Positions 8,801-17,058 of a DNA stretch of 35,306 bases are shown here, piece by piece. Position 1 is the first letter of the stretch. The number at the start of each line of letters is the position of its first letter. The notes beneath the pieces are model-generated. The model was given only the letters and a program-made list of their open reading frames with translations. It was not told the DNA's origin and searched no databases. This DNA comes from a virus: the IMG/VR virus record IMGVR_UViG_3300044846_002352, positions 1 to 35,306 of that record. One strand, written 5' to 3'. The position numbers and the translations under genes are program-made.

Positions 8801-11800
8801 TATTGTTGATGTTTGAGTATTTTCTAATGTAATTGACGTTGTATTAAATGTTTCTGAAGATAAAACATACGTAGTTGATGCTAAATTATTAATCGGGTCA
8901 AAATTATTCAAATAATTAAAATTAGTCCAAATAGATGTAATATAATCAGTTCCATTATTTACATAATTTTTATATCGGTTCCAAATTGAACCTAATTTTA
9001 GAATCCAAAAATATGGTAACCTATGAACACCACCAAATTTTTTTAAACCTGCAAAAATAAAATCAGAATATGTATTTAAATTATTTTCAAATGACAAATA
9101 TCTTTCTTTTAATGTTGATAAAGGTAAGCTGTTTAAGAAAAGATAAGACGCTTCTAAATAAGCACTACTTTGACCATTTAAAGTCGTGTTAATACCTTTT
9201 TGTATAGCATTAACAAAATAAGGTGTATTAAGAATCGAAGTTGTTTGTTTATTAGTTAAATTAGAGTCAATATAATTAATAAATCCTTCTGTCGGTAAAA
9301 ATTCTGTAGGTTTTCTATTATTGTAAAAAGTTTGTAAATCAACAGGTGTTGTTATCTCATTAGACCTCCAATTATAATCAGTATATGGTCGTAGTTTGGT
9401 TTTATCACCATTAGTACCTACAACTGAAGATTTTTCAAAATTTGTAATTTTTTTAAAATATGTATTATAATAAATTGAAAGTTCCGTCGAATTAATGTTT
9501 TTAAACTTTGAATTATTTTGTCCAGCAGCTAAATTAACGTAATCCCAATTTGAATCAATATATGGATATGTATCAGTAAAACTAATATCATTATGGACAT
9601 TAGAATTTAAATAATTTACCATGTATTTTTCTTTATCATTGGTTATTTGAATTGTTGGTAAATCTTCAAATAAAATTTTATTCGGATTTTCATTAACTTC
9701 TCTTTTCAAATAATCAGTTACAAAATACCCTTGTGAATAAATTGAATAATCCTGTTGTAAATTAACAAGTTCAGAAAAATAAGAATCTTTAGTAAAGTTC
9801 GATGTTTTAAAAAGAAAATTTAATCTTGGCGAATTTTCTCGATTACCCGAATTTAAGGCGTTAAACACATTCAGACTTTCTGTTTCTGCTAAGTAATTTA
9901 ATATGTTTTGATTAGTAGAACTGTCATTATTTTTTTGAAATCCATTATATTGTGTTATAGTTTGAATTCTTTCCCAAACCTCATATAAAAATTTACTTTC
10001 AGCTAAATTACTATATGGTTCATTACTTGGTAAAGTATCAAACCCTGATATTAAAATTCGATTAATACCTTCGTTAGTTGGTATTGGTGGAACTGGTGGT
10101 GTTTCTCTTTGTAAATAACCTTTTAAAAACTCTTCAACAAACTCGACTTCAGGCCAAATAGTATAGTTATTACCTTTAGTTACTGATATAACTGAATTAT
10201 CACCAGGATATTGTATTTCAAATTTTACTTGACCATCAATATTTTTTTCAACCACAAATTGTGGCCAAGGATATACAGGTGATAACTGTGAAGCGGAATC
10301 GTTTTTAGTTACTAATTTTTTTATTTCACTATTTCTAACATCAAACGCCTTTTTATGAACATCTTGCATTAATCTTAAAAAGGCTTCTGCCGATGCCATA
10401 ATAACCGCAACGACATTTCTTATCGTTGGTGAAAATCCTAAACCACTTGTTGTTTGTATAAAACTAGATAATTCTTTAGTAAGTTTATCTTCAATTAATG
10501 TTTTTCTATCATTTAATATCTTATCTAACTCATATGTTAAATCTAAAAATCTACTTGTCCCATCAAATTGAAATAAAAATCCAATTTCACTTTCTTTAAA
10601 AAGATTTTTTAAATTATCAATTTGATTTACAATTGATGTAACTTGTTCTTGATTTACTGTTTCCACATTATTTCTTTGTTTATATGTTTCAACATAATCA
10701 ATATTAGTATCATCAGTTCTTATATTTTCAATATCTATTGGGTTTTCAATTTTGTATTCACCTGAACCAAAAGTTGTATTGTTTTTTAAATTTTCATTAT
10801 TTTTTGTAATAATTGATTGTAATTTAGAATATTGAGTATCAATATCATTGATTACAACTGTATCTAATTTTTGAAAATTTGATAACTTATAAGTGTAGAT
10901 TTTATATCTTACATTATTAATTGGGTTTGAAATAAAGAAATTCGTTGTGTCTAAATTTAAATTAAACCACGAAGTAGTAAAATTATAAATTTCTCCACGA
11001 TATTGTGTTAAATCTTGTGAGTATGTATCAATATCATTAAGTGGTGTTAGATTTGATTGACCAAACTTTGCTAAACTATAATTGATAAAATTATCTAACT
11101 TTGTTGATAACTGTTGTACCGTTAATTCGGGAAAATCTTTTGGAATTAATCCTAAGTTTTTGTAATCTGTGTAAACATCTCTAATCTTTTCATACCCAAG
11201 TTGTGTTATTTGTTGAGTATTAGTTTGTGTTTGATTTCCCGTATTTTCACCTTGAGGAACATTAGTTCTCTTGAGATACATCTGAGGAACTGCAAAAAGT
11301 TCCGCCATAGTAATATCAGTTAAAACATTAAATTTATATCCAATCATTACTAAACTAATATCAAAGTTACCTGTTGATGAGTTAAATGAAGATGTAAATT
11401 TTTGTAAAATTAATGGATATTGAACCGCTTTACCGTAGTAACCTTTAAGTGTTAGATAAAATGTCGGGTATGGTAAATTAAAAAACGCAGAATATGGTGA
11501 ATTTTCACCACTTTCAAATAATGCTCTACCTTTAACATCCTCTAAATTTATTGTGATTGTTGGGATATAACTTAAACCTACTCGGTATGAAATTGTTTTT
11601 ATTCCAAGAAGTTGATTAGCAATTTGGTTTTGATTAGCCGTTCTGTCTTGGATTGATGTCCATTCAGTAGTTAATGCTCCTGTCCCTGTAGGATTTAAGA
11701 AATTCATACTTGCTAATGAAACTGTTTTTACAGTGGTTTTGTCCGCACCTGAAATTAGTCTACTTCTTGGTTCAAGGTCACATTCTAAATTAGCGTAATA

Positions 11801-11926
11801 AATTAAGTTTTCTTGTTTTATATTCCTATCTTCAGCGTTACCATATTGGTTAGTAACCTTATTTGGGTTAATAACAAAAATGTTATCACATGTACTTGGA
11901 AAAACGTATATATTCTCACTCTCCAT
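5819..11926 (-). CDS. Giant baseplate hub-like protein with C-terminal glucosaminidase-like domain
   Basis: A 2035-aa protein, very rich in Asn, Thr, Ser, Tyr and Ile. The last 175 residues (about 1862-2035) look like a peptidoglycan hydrolase of the glucosaminidase/lysozyme type: CWIESG with a candidate catalytic Glu near 1890, then NNIAGV (about 1907-1912), then a YAVFERENSLYEFM segment, the order seen in GH73-like enzymes. About residues 1640-1780 contain GNVMIQPSMYFVLRN, FAGSYFITEVNH and FSTSFTGTRQ, which resembles the end of phage tail hub proteins (T4 gp27 / gpD type). The N-terminal 1600 residues are unassigned structural sequence. It overlaps the LysM-like gene by 11 nt. Inferred role: baseplate centre that carries a cell-wall cutting domain, as T4 gp27 plus gp5 do together. 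The hub call is moderate and the enzyme call is tentative. Confidence 0.75.
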   Translation of the reverse strand: MESENIYVFPSTCDNIFVINPNKVTNQYGNAEDRNIKQENLIYYANLECDLEPRSRLISGADKTTVKTVSLASMNFLNPTGTGALTTEWTSIQDRTANQNQIANQLLGIKTISYRVGLSYIPTITINLEDVKGRALFESGENSPYSAFFNLPYPTFYLTLKGYYGKAVQYPLILQKFTSSFNSSTGNFDISLVMIGYKFNVLTDITMAELFAVPQMYLKRTNVPQGENTGNQTQTNTQQITQLGYEKIRDVYTDYKNLGLIPKDFPELTVQQLSTKLDNFINYSLAKFGQSNLTPLNDIDTYSQDLTQYRGEIYNFTTSWFNLNLDTTNFFISNPINNVRYKIYTYKLSNFQKLDTVVINDIDTQYSKLQSIITKNNENLKNNTTFGSGEYKIENPIDIENIRTDDTNIDYVETYKQRNNVETVNQEQVTSIVNQIDNLKNLFKESEIGFLFQFDGTSRFLDLTYELDKILNDRKTLIEDKLTKELSSFIQTTSGLGFSPTIRNVVAVIMASAEAFLRLMQDVHKKAFDVRNSEIKKLVTKNDSASQLSPVYPWPQFVVEKNIDGQVKFEIQYPGDNSVISVTKGNNYTIWPEVEFVEEFLKGYLQRETPPVPPIPTNEGINRILISGFDTLPSNEPYSNLAESKFLYEVWERIQTITQYNGFQKNNDSSTNQNILNYLAETESLNVFNALNSGNRENSPRLNFLFKTSNFTKDSYFSELVNLQQDYSIYSQGYFVTDYLKREVNENPNKILFEDLPTIQITNDKEKYMVNYLNSNVHNDISFTDTYPYIDSNWDYVNLAAGQNNSKFKNINSTELSIYYNTYFKKITNFEKSSVVGTNGDKTKLRPYTDYNWRSNEITTPVDLQTFYNNRKPTEFLPTEGFINYIDSNLTNKQTTSILNTPYFVNAIQKGINTTLNGQSSAYLEASYLFLNSLPLSTLKERYLSFENNLNTYSDFIFAGLKKFGGVHRLPYFWILKLGSIWNRYKNYVNNGTDYITSIWTNFNYLNNFDPINNLASTTYVLSSETFNTTSITLENTQTSTINYHIGFYPKLINDFYFLHNGSYLYNPNSVTTSLEIQNALQTALDKREIILFNANQSNIQSTNINLKTWTVLIKVSNSEGEESYTICPSFGTTTNQIEKECFDNNKNNIISLSNNPSVHNGSVRLFWGAPNYGYFNTTPIRKSGYNEYLKKVYPDKQEQVSFELFSEFVYSNIEELFSVFDTEELNNFEIEFLKFANQGSSSVYSFESILKKITFYNEKSENIIGVDYNEIVKSIATSQSYDVNTTITNSLQYDVLIKRGNPTGFDKNLFNILSSNPSPAIVNRYNIPNYETTPNSVPTNFGLTYNESKSLYPNEWKTMELYVGFSTINGLEYDTNTSVTNENYLTNFFRVFNIGFTVDNIKLFRNLIKMYGTTSILGNSGNIDVFRNKIDTYLSVTDNLSGETFTNFITSLQKRLGGGNTNTEKIDSVLEGFQSKVELYDMFKAINDKWIAGNDYTKIDENSDAPLFKDYLFVDRANRNVGDIFVDIAKVNSYLKGANVKANVFTVVGSIIKDHNFVSFLMPSYINFYGRQTPTGQDETSKNTEPNEFANNLFGTFDTVDYQSSKPKMLNIFVDKPSQQTDNKSKLNGYKDDGLDITICAENSVGVDASQKRNFSLENRIVGFAVDFELQNQGVFKKINVSQDLGKATSESLMAEYNLANSSAGIQTSTQSVSLYNIYKTRSYAASVEAMGNVMIQPSMYFVLRNIPLFAGSYFITEVNHNIGLEEFSTSFTGTRQAIATLPKVDTLFQTIKKQLLTNLGSTFKNQGGSTTGIPNNSVQIKNSITNSIIGGKIMSNTPNCNKDEAYSNYTKYSETNKNEGADVIVSAIKVLPTTDKVRLCIFISCWIESGLSINETTHRLQFFGNNIAGVTLDYDYPGELKNYLTSNFMCLTNNSSQYTQTYAVFERENSLYEFMIAAYPDNINNTVNNITDKDIFATEFSKFWIEYFPYNKVVNTPTIFNDYSQTNKENYQKLLSKIKKGFDIYQSIIPINE

Positions 11927-12239
11927 AATAATAGAAATATTCTTTCACCGATGTTTTATAATCTAACAAAGAACTCAATAAAGGGAATGGTATATTCAAC
12001 ACGGCGTTATCAGGAATATTTAATTCAGAACCACTGTATTGTGGATTTGACTGTAATATTAACCAACCATAAAACGGTGAGTTATAATATAACTGAGAAA
12101 CTTTATCCAATCTTGATACACCTAATTTATAGATGTATTTCTTATCAGTAGTTTTTAATGGAATGTTAACAAAAGGAATATATGTAGTTGTTCCATCAAC
12201 AGTAAAATTTTGGTATCTATTGTAATATTCGTTAGCCAT
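11916..12239 (-). CDS. LysM/gpX-like small baseplate protein (gp53-like)
   Basis: A 107-aa protein. Residues 35-85 fit the LysM-like pattern of P2 tail protein X and T4 gp53: SRLDKVSQLYYNSPFYGWLI, then LQSNP, then LNIPDNAVLNIP, i.e. a helix with a YY pair, a Trp, an LxxNP turn and a closing P-x-N-x-x-L-x-I-P strand. Proteins of this type connect the tail hub with wedges or bind peptidoglycan. It is translationally coupled on both sides: its ATG shares one base with the upstream stop (TGATG at 12241-12237), and its end overlaps the start of the hub-like gene by 11 nt. This supports joint assembly of the three products. The choice between gpX-like and gp53-like cannot be made by eye. Confidence 0.75.
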   Translation of the reverse strand: MANEYYNRYQNFTVDGTTTYIPFVNIPLKTTDKKYIYKLGVSRLDKVSQLYYNSPFYGWLILQSNPQYSGSELNIPDNAVLNIPFPLLSSLLDYKTSVKEYFYYYGE

Positions 12240-15200
12240 CAGTCAAAAATTATTTTTCCGTTAAAGGTCGTTTTATCTAAATTAACATTCACATTCGAAT
12301 ACAAATTTTTCAAATTTTCGTTTTGTGTAGGAGTTGCACCTGCACTTGTATAAGAGAAATTTCTTGTTTTTCCAACAATACTTTGGTTTGAGACTTGTGG
12401 ATTATAATTTTTATAACTTAAATAGTCAGGTGAATTAAAGAAAGTATCAACTTTATTTGTTTGAGCATTTTTTTCAATTGTAAAACTTGGGACTAATCCA
12501 TTAATAGTTGTTTCAACAATACTTTTTGTTAACTGTATAGTGTCTGAAACTAAATTTAGAGTTAAATTATTAATTAAACTTTGTCTTGAGTTGTTGTCAA
12601 TTATTTCATTACAAAAAAGAGTAAAAAATCTATTTAAATTACCTGTAATATTTTGACTTGATATAGGTATAAATGTTGTACTTGGAGTTGTCACGTCAAT
12701 AATAATATCATTAGAATTCAATAATGTATAGTATGATTGAATATCAGATGCTAATTTAATATAGTCTGTTCTTATTGAAGTTAGTGTGTCACTTACTCCG
12801 TCAGGTAATCCTGTAAGAGTATAAACATAAGGACTACCAAGAGATGTAATTTTACCATCCGTTGATGAACATATTAAATCAAGTTTTCGATAATTTTGAT
12901 ATATACTAACTTGTGTATTAGAAACACTTTGTATTTGACTAGATATTTTAGAAATTATACTATTAACCTGATTTGATACTTGTGATATATAATTAGCTCT
13001 TACAGCTCTAATGTCTGATGTTGATACATTATTAATGATTAATGCTGAAATTAAAAAATCAGTTCCATTAGTAATTTCAGTACTCAGTTCATTTGCAACA
13101 TTTAAAAGATAATTGTTGTAATTAAACATTTTACCAAGTATCTTAACGTTTGTAACTGGAGTATCTAAACTATTTAATGAACCAATTAAAAATTGTTTTT
13201 CAGAACTCACCTGTTTATAAACACCGTAATTTGTGGTTTGAATAATTTTTGTCACAAAACTTTCAATATTATTAAAATAGTTTTGAGTATAAACAACCGT
13301 ATTATCAAATAAACCACCATATAATAATGTACCCGTTTCAACACCACCTGAAGTTTGTGAATTAGTAATATTTCCAGCTTGTGTACCCCCATTATTTGTT
13401 ATTTGGGTATTAAGTTGGTTACTCATAGAAGGTGTTGAATTTGCAAATGCAGCATTTGCTTGACTAACATTACTTGATTGTTGATTACTTAAAATAAAAG
13501 ACTCAACTTCCGTTTCGTCGGTAGCGTCAGCTCTTTCATCATATACTTCAGTATTTGCATAGAAATTAAAACTCAAAGCGTTTTGAAGTTTTTCAATTGG
13601 TTCTTTTAATCCATGACCACCAATCATTTTAAAACCAAGTTTAACACTAACGATTGTCGGTTGTACACCAATTCCTTCAGGATTAAAATCTAATTGTTCA
13701 TAAGTAAAAGATAATGTATCGGGTACAATTTTACAATTATAAAAATCACCAACTCTTAAAATTAAAATTGGAGGTCTACCAAAATTAGTATTAAACGCAT
13801 CTTTGTTTTTAACACCCCCTTGGTTATTAGTTGTTGTCGGTATAGTTCTACCTGGTCTTACACATTGATTTAAAAATGTGATTCTTGAGTTAAAACCTTC
13901 AGGTGTTATAGAATGGAATAACGGATTAAAAAATTTAATTCTTTGTTTAATACCATCATATAAAAATGGGTCAGAGTTTTTTATTGTTTCAAAATAATCT
14001 TGTTCATTTAAAAGTTCTCTAATAAGTCTTTTTGTAACATTTTTTAATTTACTCTGAAAATCAGCGACAGGTACTTGTTTTAATCCGATAGTATTATTAT
14101 AACCCTCACTTACCGATTTAGCTACTCTCGTACCAAATGGTGTATACGGTTGTACTGTAATTTTACTAATAACCAAAGCACTACAGGCGACACGGATTAC
14201 ATTATATTCATCGGCAATATTATTACCATTACAATTATAAGTTTGACTACTATCTTTAGGTTTGTAATTATCAATAGTTCCAGAGTTAACATCAATTTTT
14301 AATCTTTTAGCTTCAACATAGTCTGAAATGTTTGTACCTTGGTACGTAAGTTGATTAAAATAATCAATAATACTTTGTTTTCTATCTTCACCTAAATTTT
14401 GTGATTCAGGCCCTGAAAAATTTCCAACACCAAAATTAGTTGCCTTTAAATCTATTTTAACTTCATTATCATTCACTAACGCATCTGCAATTTCTTGTGC
14501 CAATTCAATAAAGTTTTCATAATTTGGGGTTATTGTGTTTTCTAAAAAACTTTTAGAAGCGTCAACACCATCAAAAAATGCCGAATTTATATTTAGAACA
14601 ACTTCATATTCATAAATGTCAGGATATGGTTGATTATAATTAGAGTCTCTTGGGTCTGAATCAAAATACAAAGCGTTACCAACATATGAACTTAAATTAG
14701 GTAATTCTTTTGGCCCTGAATTATCCTCTTGTGGTATTTGTGTTAAAGCGTCTACTTTATCACTTTCTGATGTATCCAAACTTTCCAAGACCTGTTGGTA
14801 AACTTCGTCAATAGTACCTAAACTTAATGAACTAAATTTCTGAGCCAATTCATATATATCATACCTCTTACATCCCGCAAAAAATGACTCAACTATTGAT
14901 GTTACGGTTGAGTTAGATTGATTTTGTAATTCTTTATTAACAATTAAATTTAACACGGACGGATGGTCAACAATAATTTTAAAATTTAAACTACCCGACC
15001 TTTTAGTATTTTTATAAGTGTATATTGGTTCAGGTCTACCAATAAAATCTGTTTCATTAAATGATGGTGTAGAACTATCATCAAAAGTTAAATCATATGG
15101 TGGAAACCACATAACTCTACCACCATTAGGCCCTTTTTCAGCGGATGGAAGTTGATTATATTCAGGAGTATCTTTCCAAGCTAAGTTTTCTAAAGACAAC

Positions 15201-17017
15201 ATGTATTTCTTTACCTGTCCATTAATAACATTTGTTCCACCATTTTTAAAAGGTGTTATATTAAGATTGTAGGTACTATCTAAAACAGAATAAGTAAACC
15301 TTCTAATGTTACCATTAGTTTCTAAACCTGAGTCATTAGCAACTGTTTTTTGTAAATTAGCATATGTGTAATAAGGTTTATCTTTTGTAAAAATTCTACA
15401 ATATTCTTGTCCTACCTCAGTACCTGAGTTATTAACATATTTTTTAACTTTTGAACCTTTGGTTAATATTTTATAACCATCTGAAAATACTTTAGACGCT
15501 TGGTTAATCGCATTTCCAACATGTCCTAATCTATCCGCTCCTTGTGCCGGTGTTGAGTTAATTAATCGTTGTGTAACGTCTAAAATAGAACCAGGTCTAA
15601 ATGTATAGTTTGTAGATAAAACTTGATTATAAGAAGATGCCAGTGGTGCGAAATTTGGATTGTTACTTAATAATTGTCCACCTTGTCCAACATTTCTTCC
15701 AATCTCAGGTTTTGTAAATTCAGTAATCCAAACAAATCCACCATCAAAAGAAGGTTTTTGTTCGTAATTTAATCCAGCTAAACCGAATTGAAAATTTTGG
15801 TCACCTTCATATAATATACCAACTTTATCAGGCCCATATACAGGAGCTTGTGTTGGTATTCCAAAAGCGTCAATAGGTGAAGCGTTTGGTGGTGATACAA
15901 TATTTGTAATATCTGTTTCTTGTCTACCAACATAAAGGTTTCCTATTGAAGTAAAATTATCAAATAAATTATTAATAAAATTACCTACCTGTGTAGATGT
16001 TATAGCGTAGTTAGGTTTAAACCTATTATAGTTAAGAGCATTAAATAAAACAGACTTAGTACCAGCTCCCGTGTTTTGTAAGAACTTAATTGACGGATTT
16101 GGTCTATTAATAATATTACCACCACCTAAATTACCTAAAGCTTGTAGTGGTCGTAATCTTAAAAGTTCAACATCTGAAAAATAACTTCCCTCAATAGGAG
16201 ATGCGGGTAAATAAGTACCACTTAACTTTTGTATAAAAAACGCCGCGTAATCTAATAAACCATCAGGTTTTGTAATTGTATAATCTCTATAAATAAAAGG
16301 TTGTTGTCCTGTTGCTAATAATGTTGCATTAAATGGATTAGTAAGAGTGTCAAGATTAATCGCCCCAAGAGTATTTCTTTCAATTTCTCTAGCAATACGA
16401 GACTGAGTCGCCTCTCTTAAACTTTGAGCTGCTAATTGTTGTAAAAACGAGTCGTTTGCTAACGCTGCTTCACCAAATAATATTTCGTAAATAGTATAAT
16501 CTCCCTGAACAAATATGATTGGGGCGGCTCTACCATCACCATAAACTTGTGAACCGGCAGATAACTTTCCAAGTATTAAATCCGATGTAACAAATAAATC
16601 TTCATAACCTTCGGGTGGTAAGTATCTATTAATAACTTCAACATTATTAATAAACTGTTCATTGTTCGACACTATTCTATCTGACTGTAAACTATATGGT
16701 TGTGAAGTACCTAAAGGGTTATTTTCAATACCCGTTCCACCAGGAAGGACTGTATTATCAACAATCAAAGCCCCATCAAAAAACTGACCTGCGGGACTAT
16801 ACAAATTCATTCTTGTACTATATGCTGGTTCAATATATAAATTTGAACTTACACTTTCAGAATCTGCTGGTGAATTGTCTTGTAATTTAATTGGATAGTT
16901 TTGTAATCCTTGTGGAGCAGTAAAATTACCCTGAACACTATACGGTGCTAAATTCCTTGCAACTAACGCTTTTCTAAATTGTTCCGAATTGTTGAATGAT
17001 AAGAATTCTACAGCCAT
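12239..17017 (-). CDS. Giant baseplate/tube-adaptor protein with OmpA-like segment
   Basis: A 1592-aa structural protein. Around residues 1010-1165 lies a recognisable tail-adaptor-like domain: GRPPILILRVGDFYNCKI, then LSFTYEQLDFNPEGIGVQP, then VSVKLGFKMIGGHG and LQNALSFNFYANT. This resembles the beta domain that precedes LysM in contractile-tail adaptor proteins. Around 790-915 a stretch with NINSAFFDG, EVKIDLKATN and NLGEDRKQSIIDYFNQL follows the order of an OmpA-type peptidoglycan-binding domain; this is tentative. The C-terminal 400 residues are Ser/Thr/Asn-rich and helical. T4 has no single protein of this size in its baseplate, so it may combine functions of several wedge proteins. It is followed by the LysM-like gene (TGATG) and preceded by the tape measure gene after a short gap with a TATTTATA motif. 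Confidence 0.75.
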   Translation of the reverse strand: MAVEFLSFNNSEQFRKALVARNLAPYSVQGNFTAPQGLQNYPIKLQDNSPADSESVSSNLYIEPAYSTRMNLYSPAGQFFDGALIVDNTVLPGGTGIENNPLGTSQPYSLQSDRIVSNNEQFINNVEVINRYLPPEGYEDLFVTSDLILGKLSAGSQVYGDGRAAPIIFVQGDYTIYEILFGEAALANDSFLQQLAAQSLREATQSRIAREIERNTLGAINLDTLTNPFNATLLATGQQPFIYRDYTITKPDGLLDYAAFFIQKLSGTYLPASPIEGSYFSDVELLRLRPLQALGNLGGGNIINRPNPSIKFLQNTGAGTKSVLFNALNYNRFKPNYAITSTQVGNFINNLFDNFTSIGNLYVGRQETDITNIVSPPNASPIDAFGIPTQAPVYGPDKVGILYEGDQNFQFGLAGLNYEQKPSFDGGFVWITEFTKPEIGRNVGQGGQLLSNNPNFAPLASSYNQVLSTNYTFRPGSILDVTQRLINSTPAQGADRLGHVGNAINQASKVFSDGYKILTKGSKVKKYVNNSGTEVGQEYCRIFTKDKPYYTYANLQKTVANDSGLETNGNIRRFTYSVLDSTYNLNITPFKNGGTNVINGQVKKYMLSLENLAWKDTPEYNQLPSAEKGPNGGRVMWFPPYDLTFDDSSTPSFNETDFIGRPEPIYTYKNTKRSGSLNFKIIVDHPSVLNLIVNKELQNQSNSTVTSIVESFFAGCKRYDIYELAQKFSSLSLGTIDEVYQQVLESLDTSESDKVDALTQIPQEDNSGPKELPNLSSYVGNALYFDSDPRDSNYNQPYPDIYEYEVVLNINSAFFDGVDASKSFLENTITPNYENFIELAQEIADALVNDNEVKIDLKATNFGVGNFSGPESQNLGEDRKQSIIDYFNQLTYQGTNISDYVEAKRLKIDVNSGTIDNYKPKDSSQTYNCNGNNIADEYNVIRVACSALVISKITVQPYTPFGTRVAKSVSEGYNNTIGLKQVPVADFQSKLKNVTKRLIRELLNEQDYFETIKNSDPFLYDGIKQRIKFFNPLFHSITPEGFNSRITFLNQCVRPGRTIPTTTNNQGGVKNKDAFNTNFGRPPILILRVGDFYNCKIVPDTLSFTYEQLDFNPEGIGVQPTIVSVKLGFKMIGGHGLKEPIEKLQNALSFNFYANTEVYDERADATDETEVESFILSNQQSSNVSQANAAFANSTPSMSNQLNTQITNNGGTQAGNITNSQTSGGVETGTLLYGGLFDNTVVYTQNYFNNIESFVTKIIQTTNYGVYKQVSSEKQFLIGSLNSLDTPVTNVKILGKMFNYNNYLLNVANELSTEITNGTDFLISALIINNVSTSDIRAVRANYISQVSNQVNSIISKISSQIQSVSNTQVSIYQNYRKLDLICSSTDGKITSLGSPYVYTLTGLPDGVSDTLTSIRTDYIKLASDIQSYYTLLNSNDIIIDVTTPSTTFIPISSQNITGNLNRFFTLFCNEIIDNNSRQSLINNLTLNLVSDTIQLTKSIVETTINGLVPSFTIEKNAQTNKVDTFFNSPDYLSYKNYNPQVSNQSIVGKTRNFSYTSAGATPTQNENLKNLYSNVNVNLDKTTFNGKIIFD

Positions 17018-17030
17018 CTATACTTTTTTC

Positions 17031-17038
17031 TATAAATA
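17031..17038 (-). promoter_or_regulatory. TATTTATA motif before the 1592-aa gene
   Basis: Coding-strand TATTTATA, 13 nt before the ATG at 17017, in the 41-nt gap between the tape measure stop and this gene. It has the same spacing as the copy before the 74-aa gene. Confidence 0.4.
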
Positions 17039-17058
17039 GAATAGAAATAATTTTATGT

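Noticed and set aside
11813-12151. Plus-strand ORF of 112 codons across the LysM-like gene
   Set aside because: It lies opposite two strongly supported overlapping genes and its translation looks like random AT-rich sequence.
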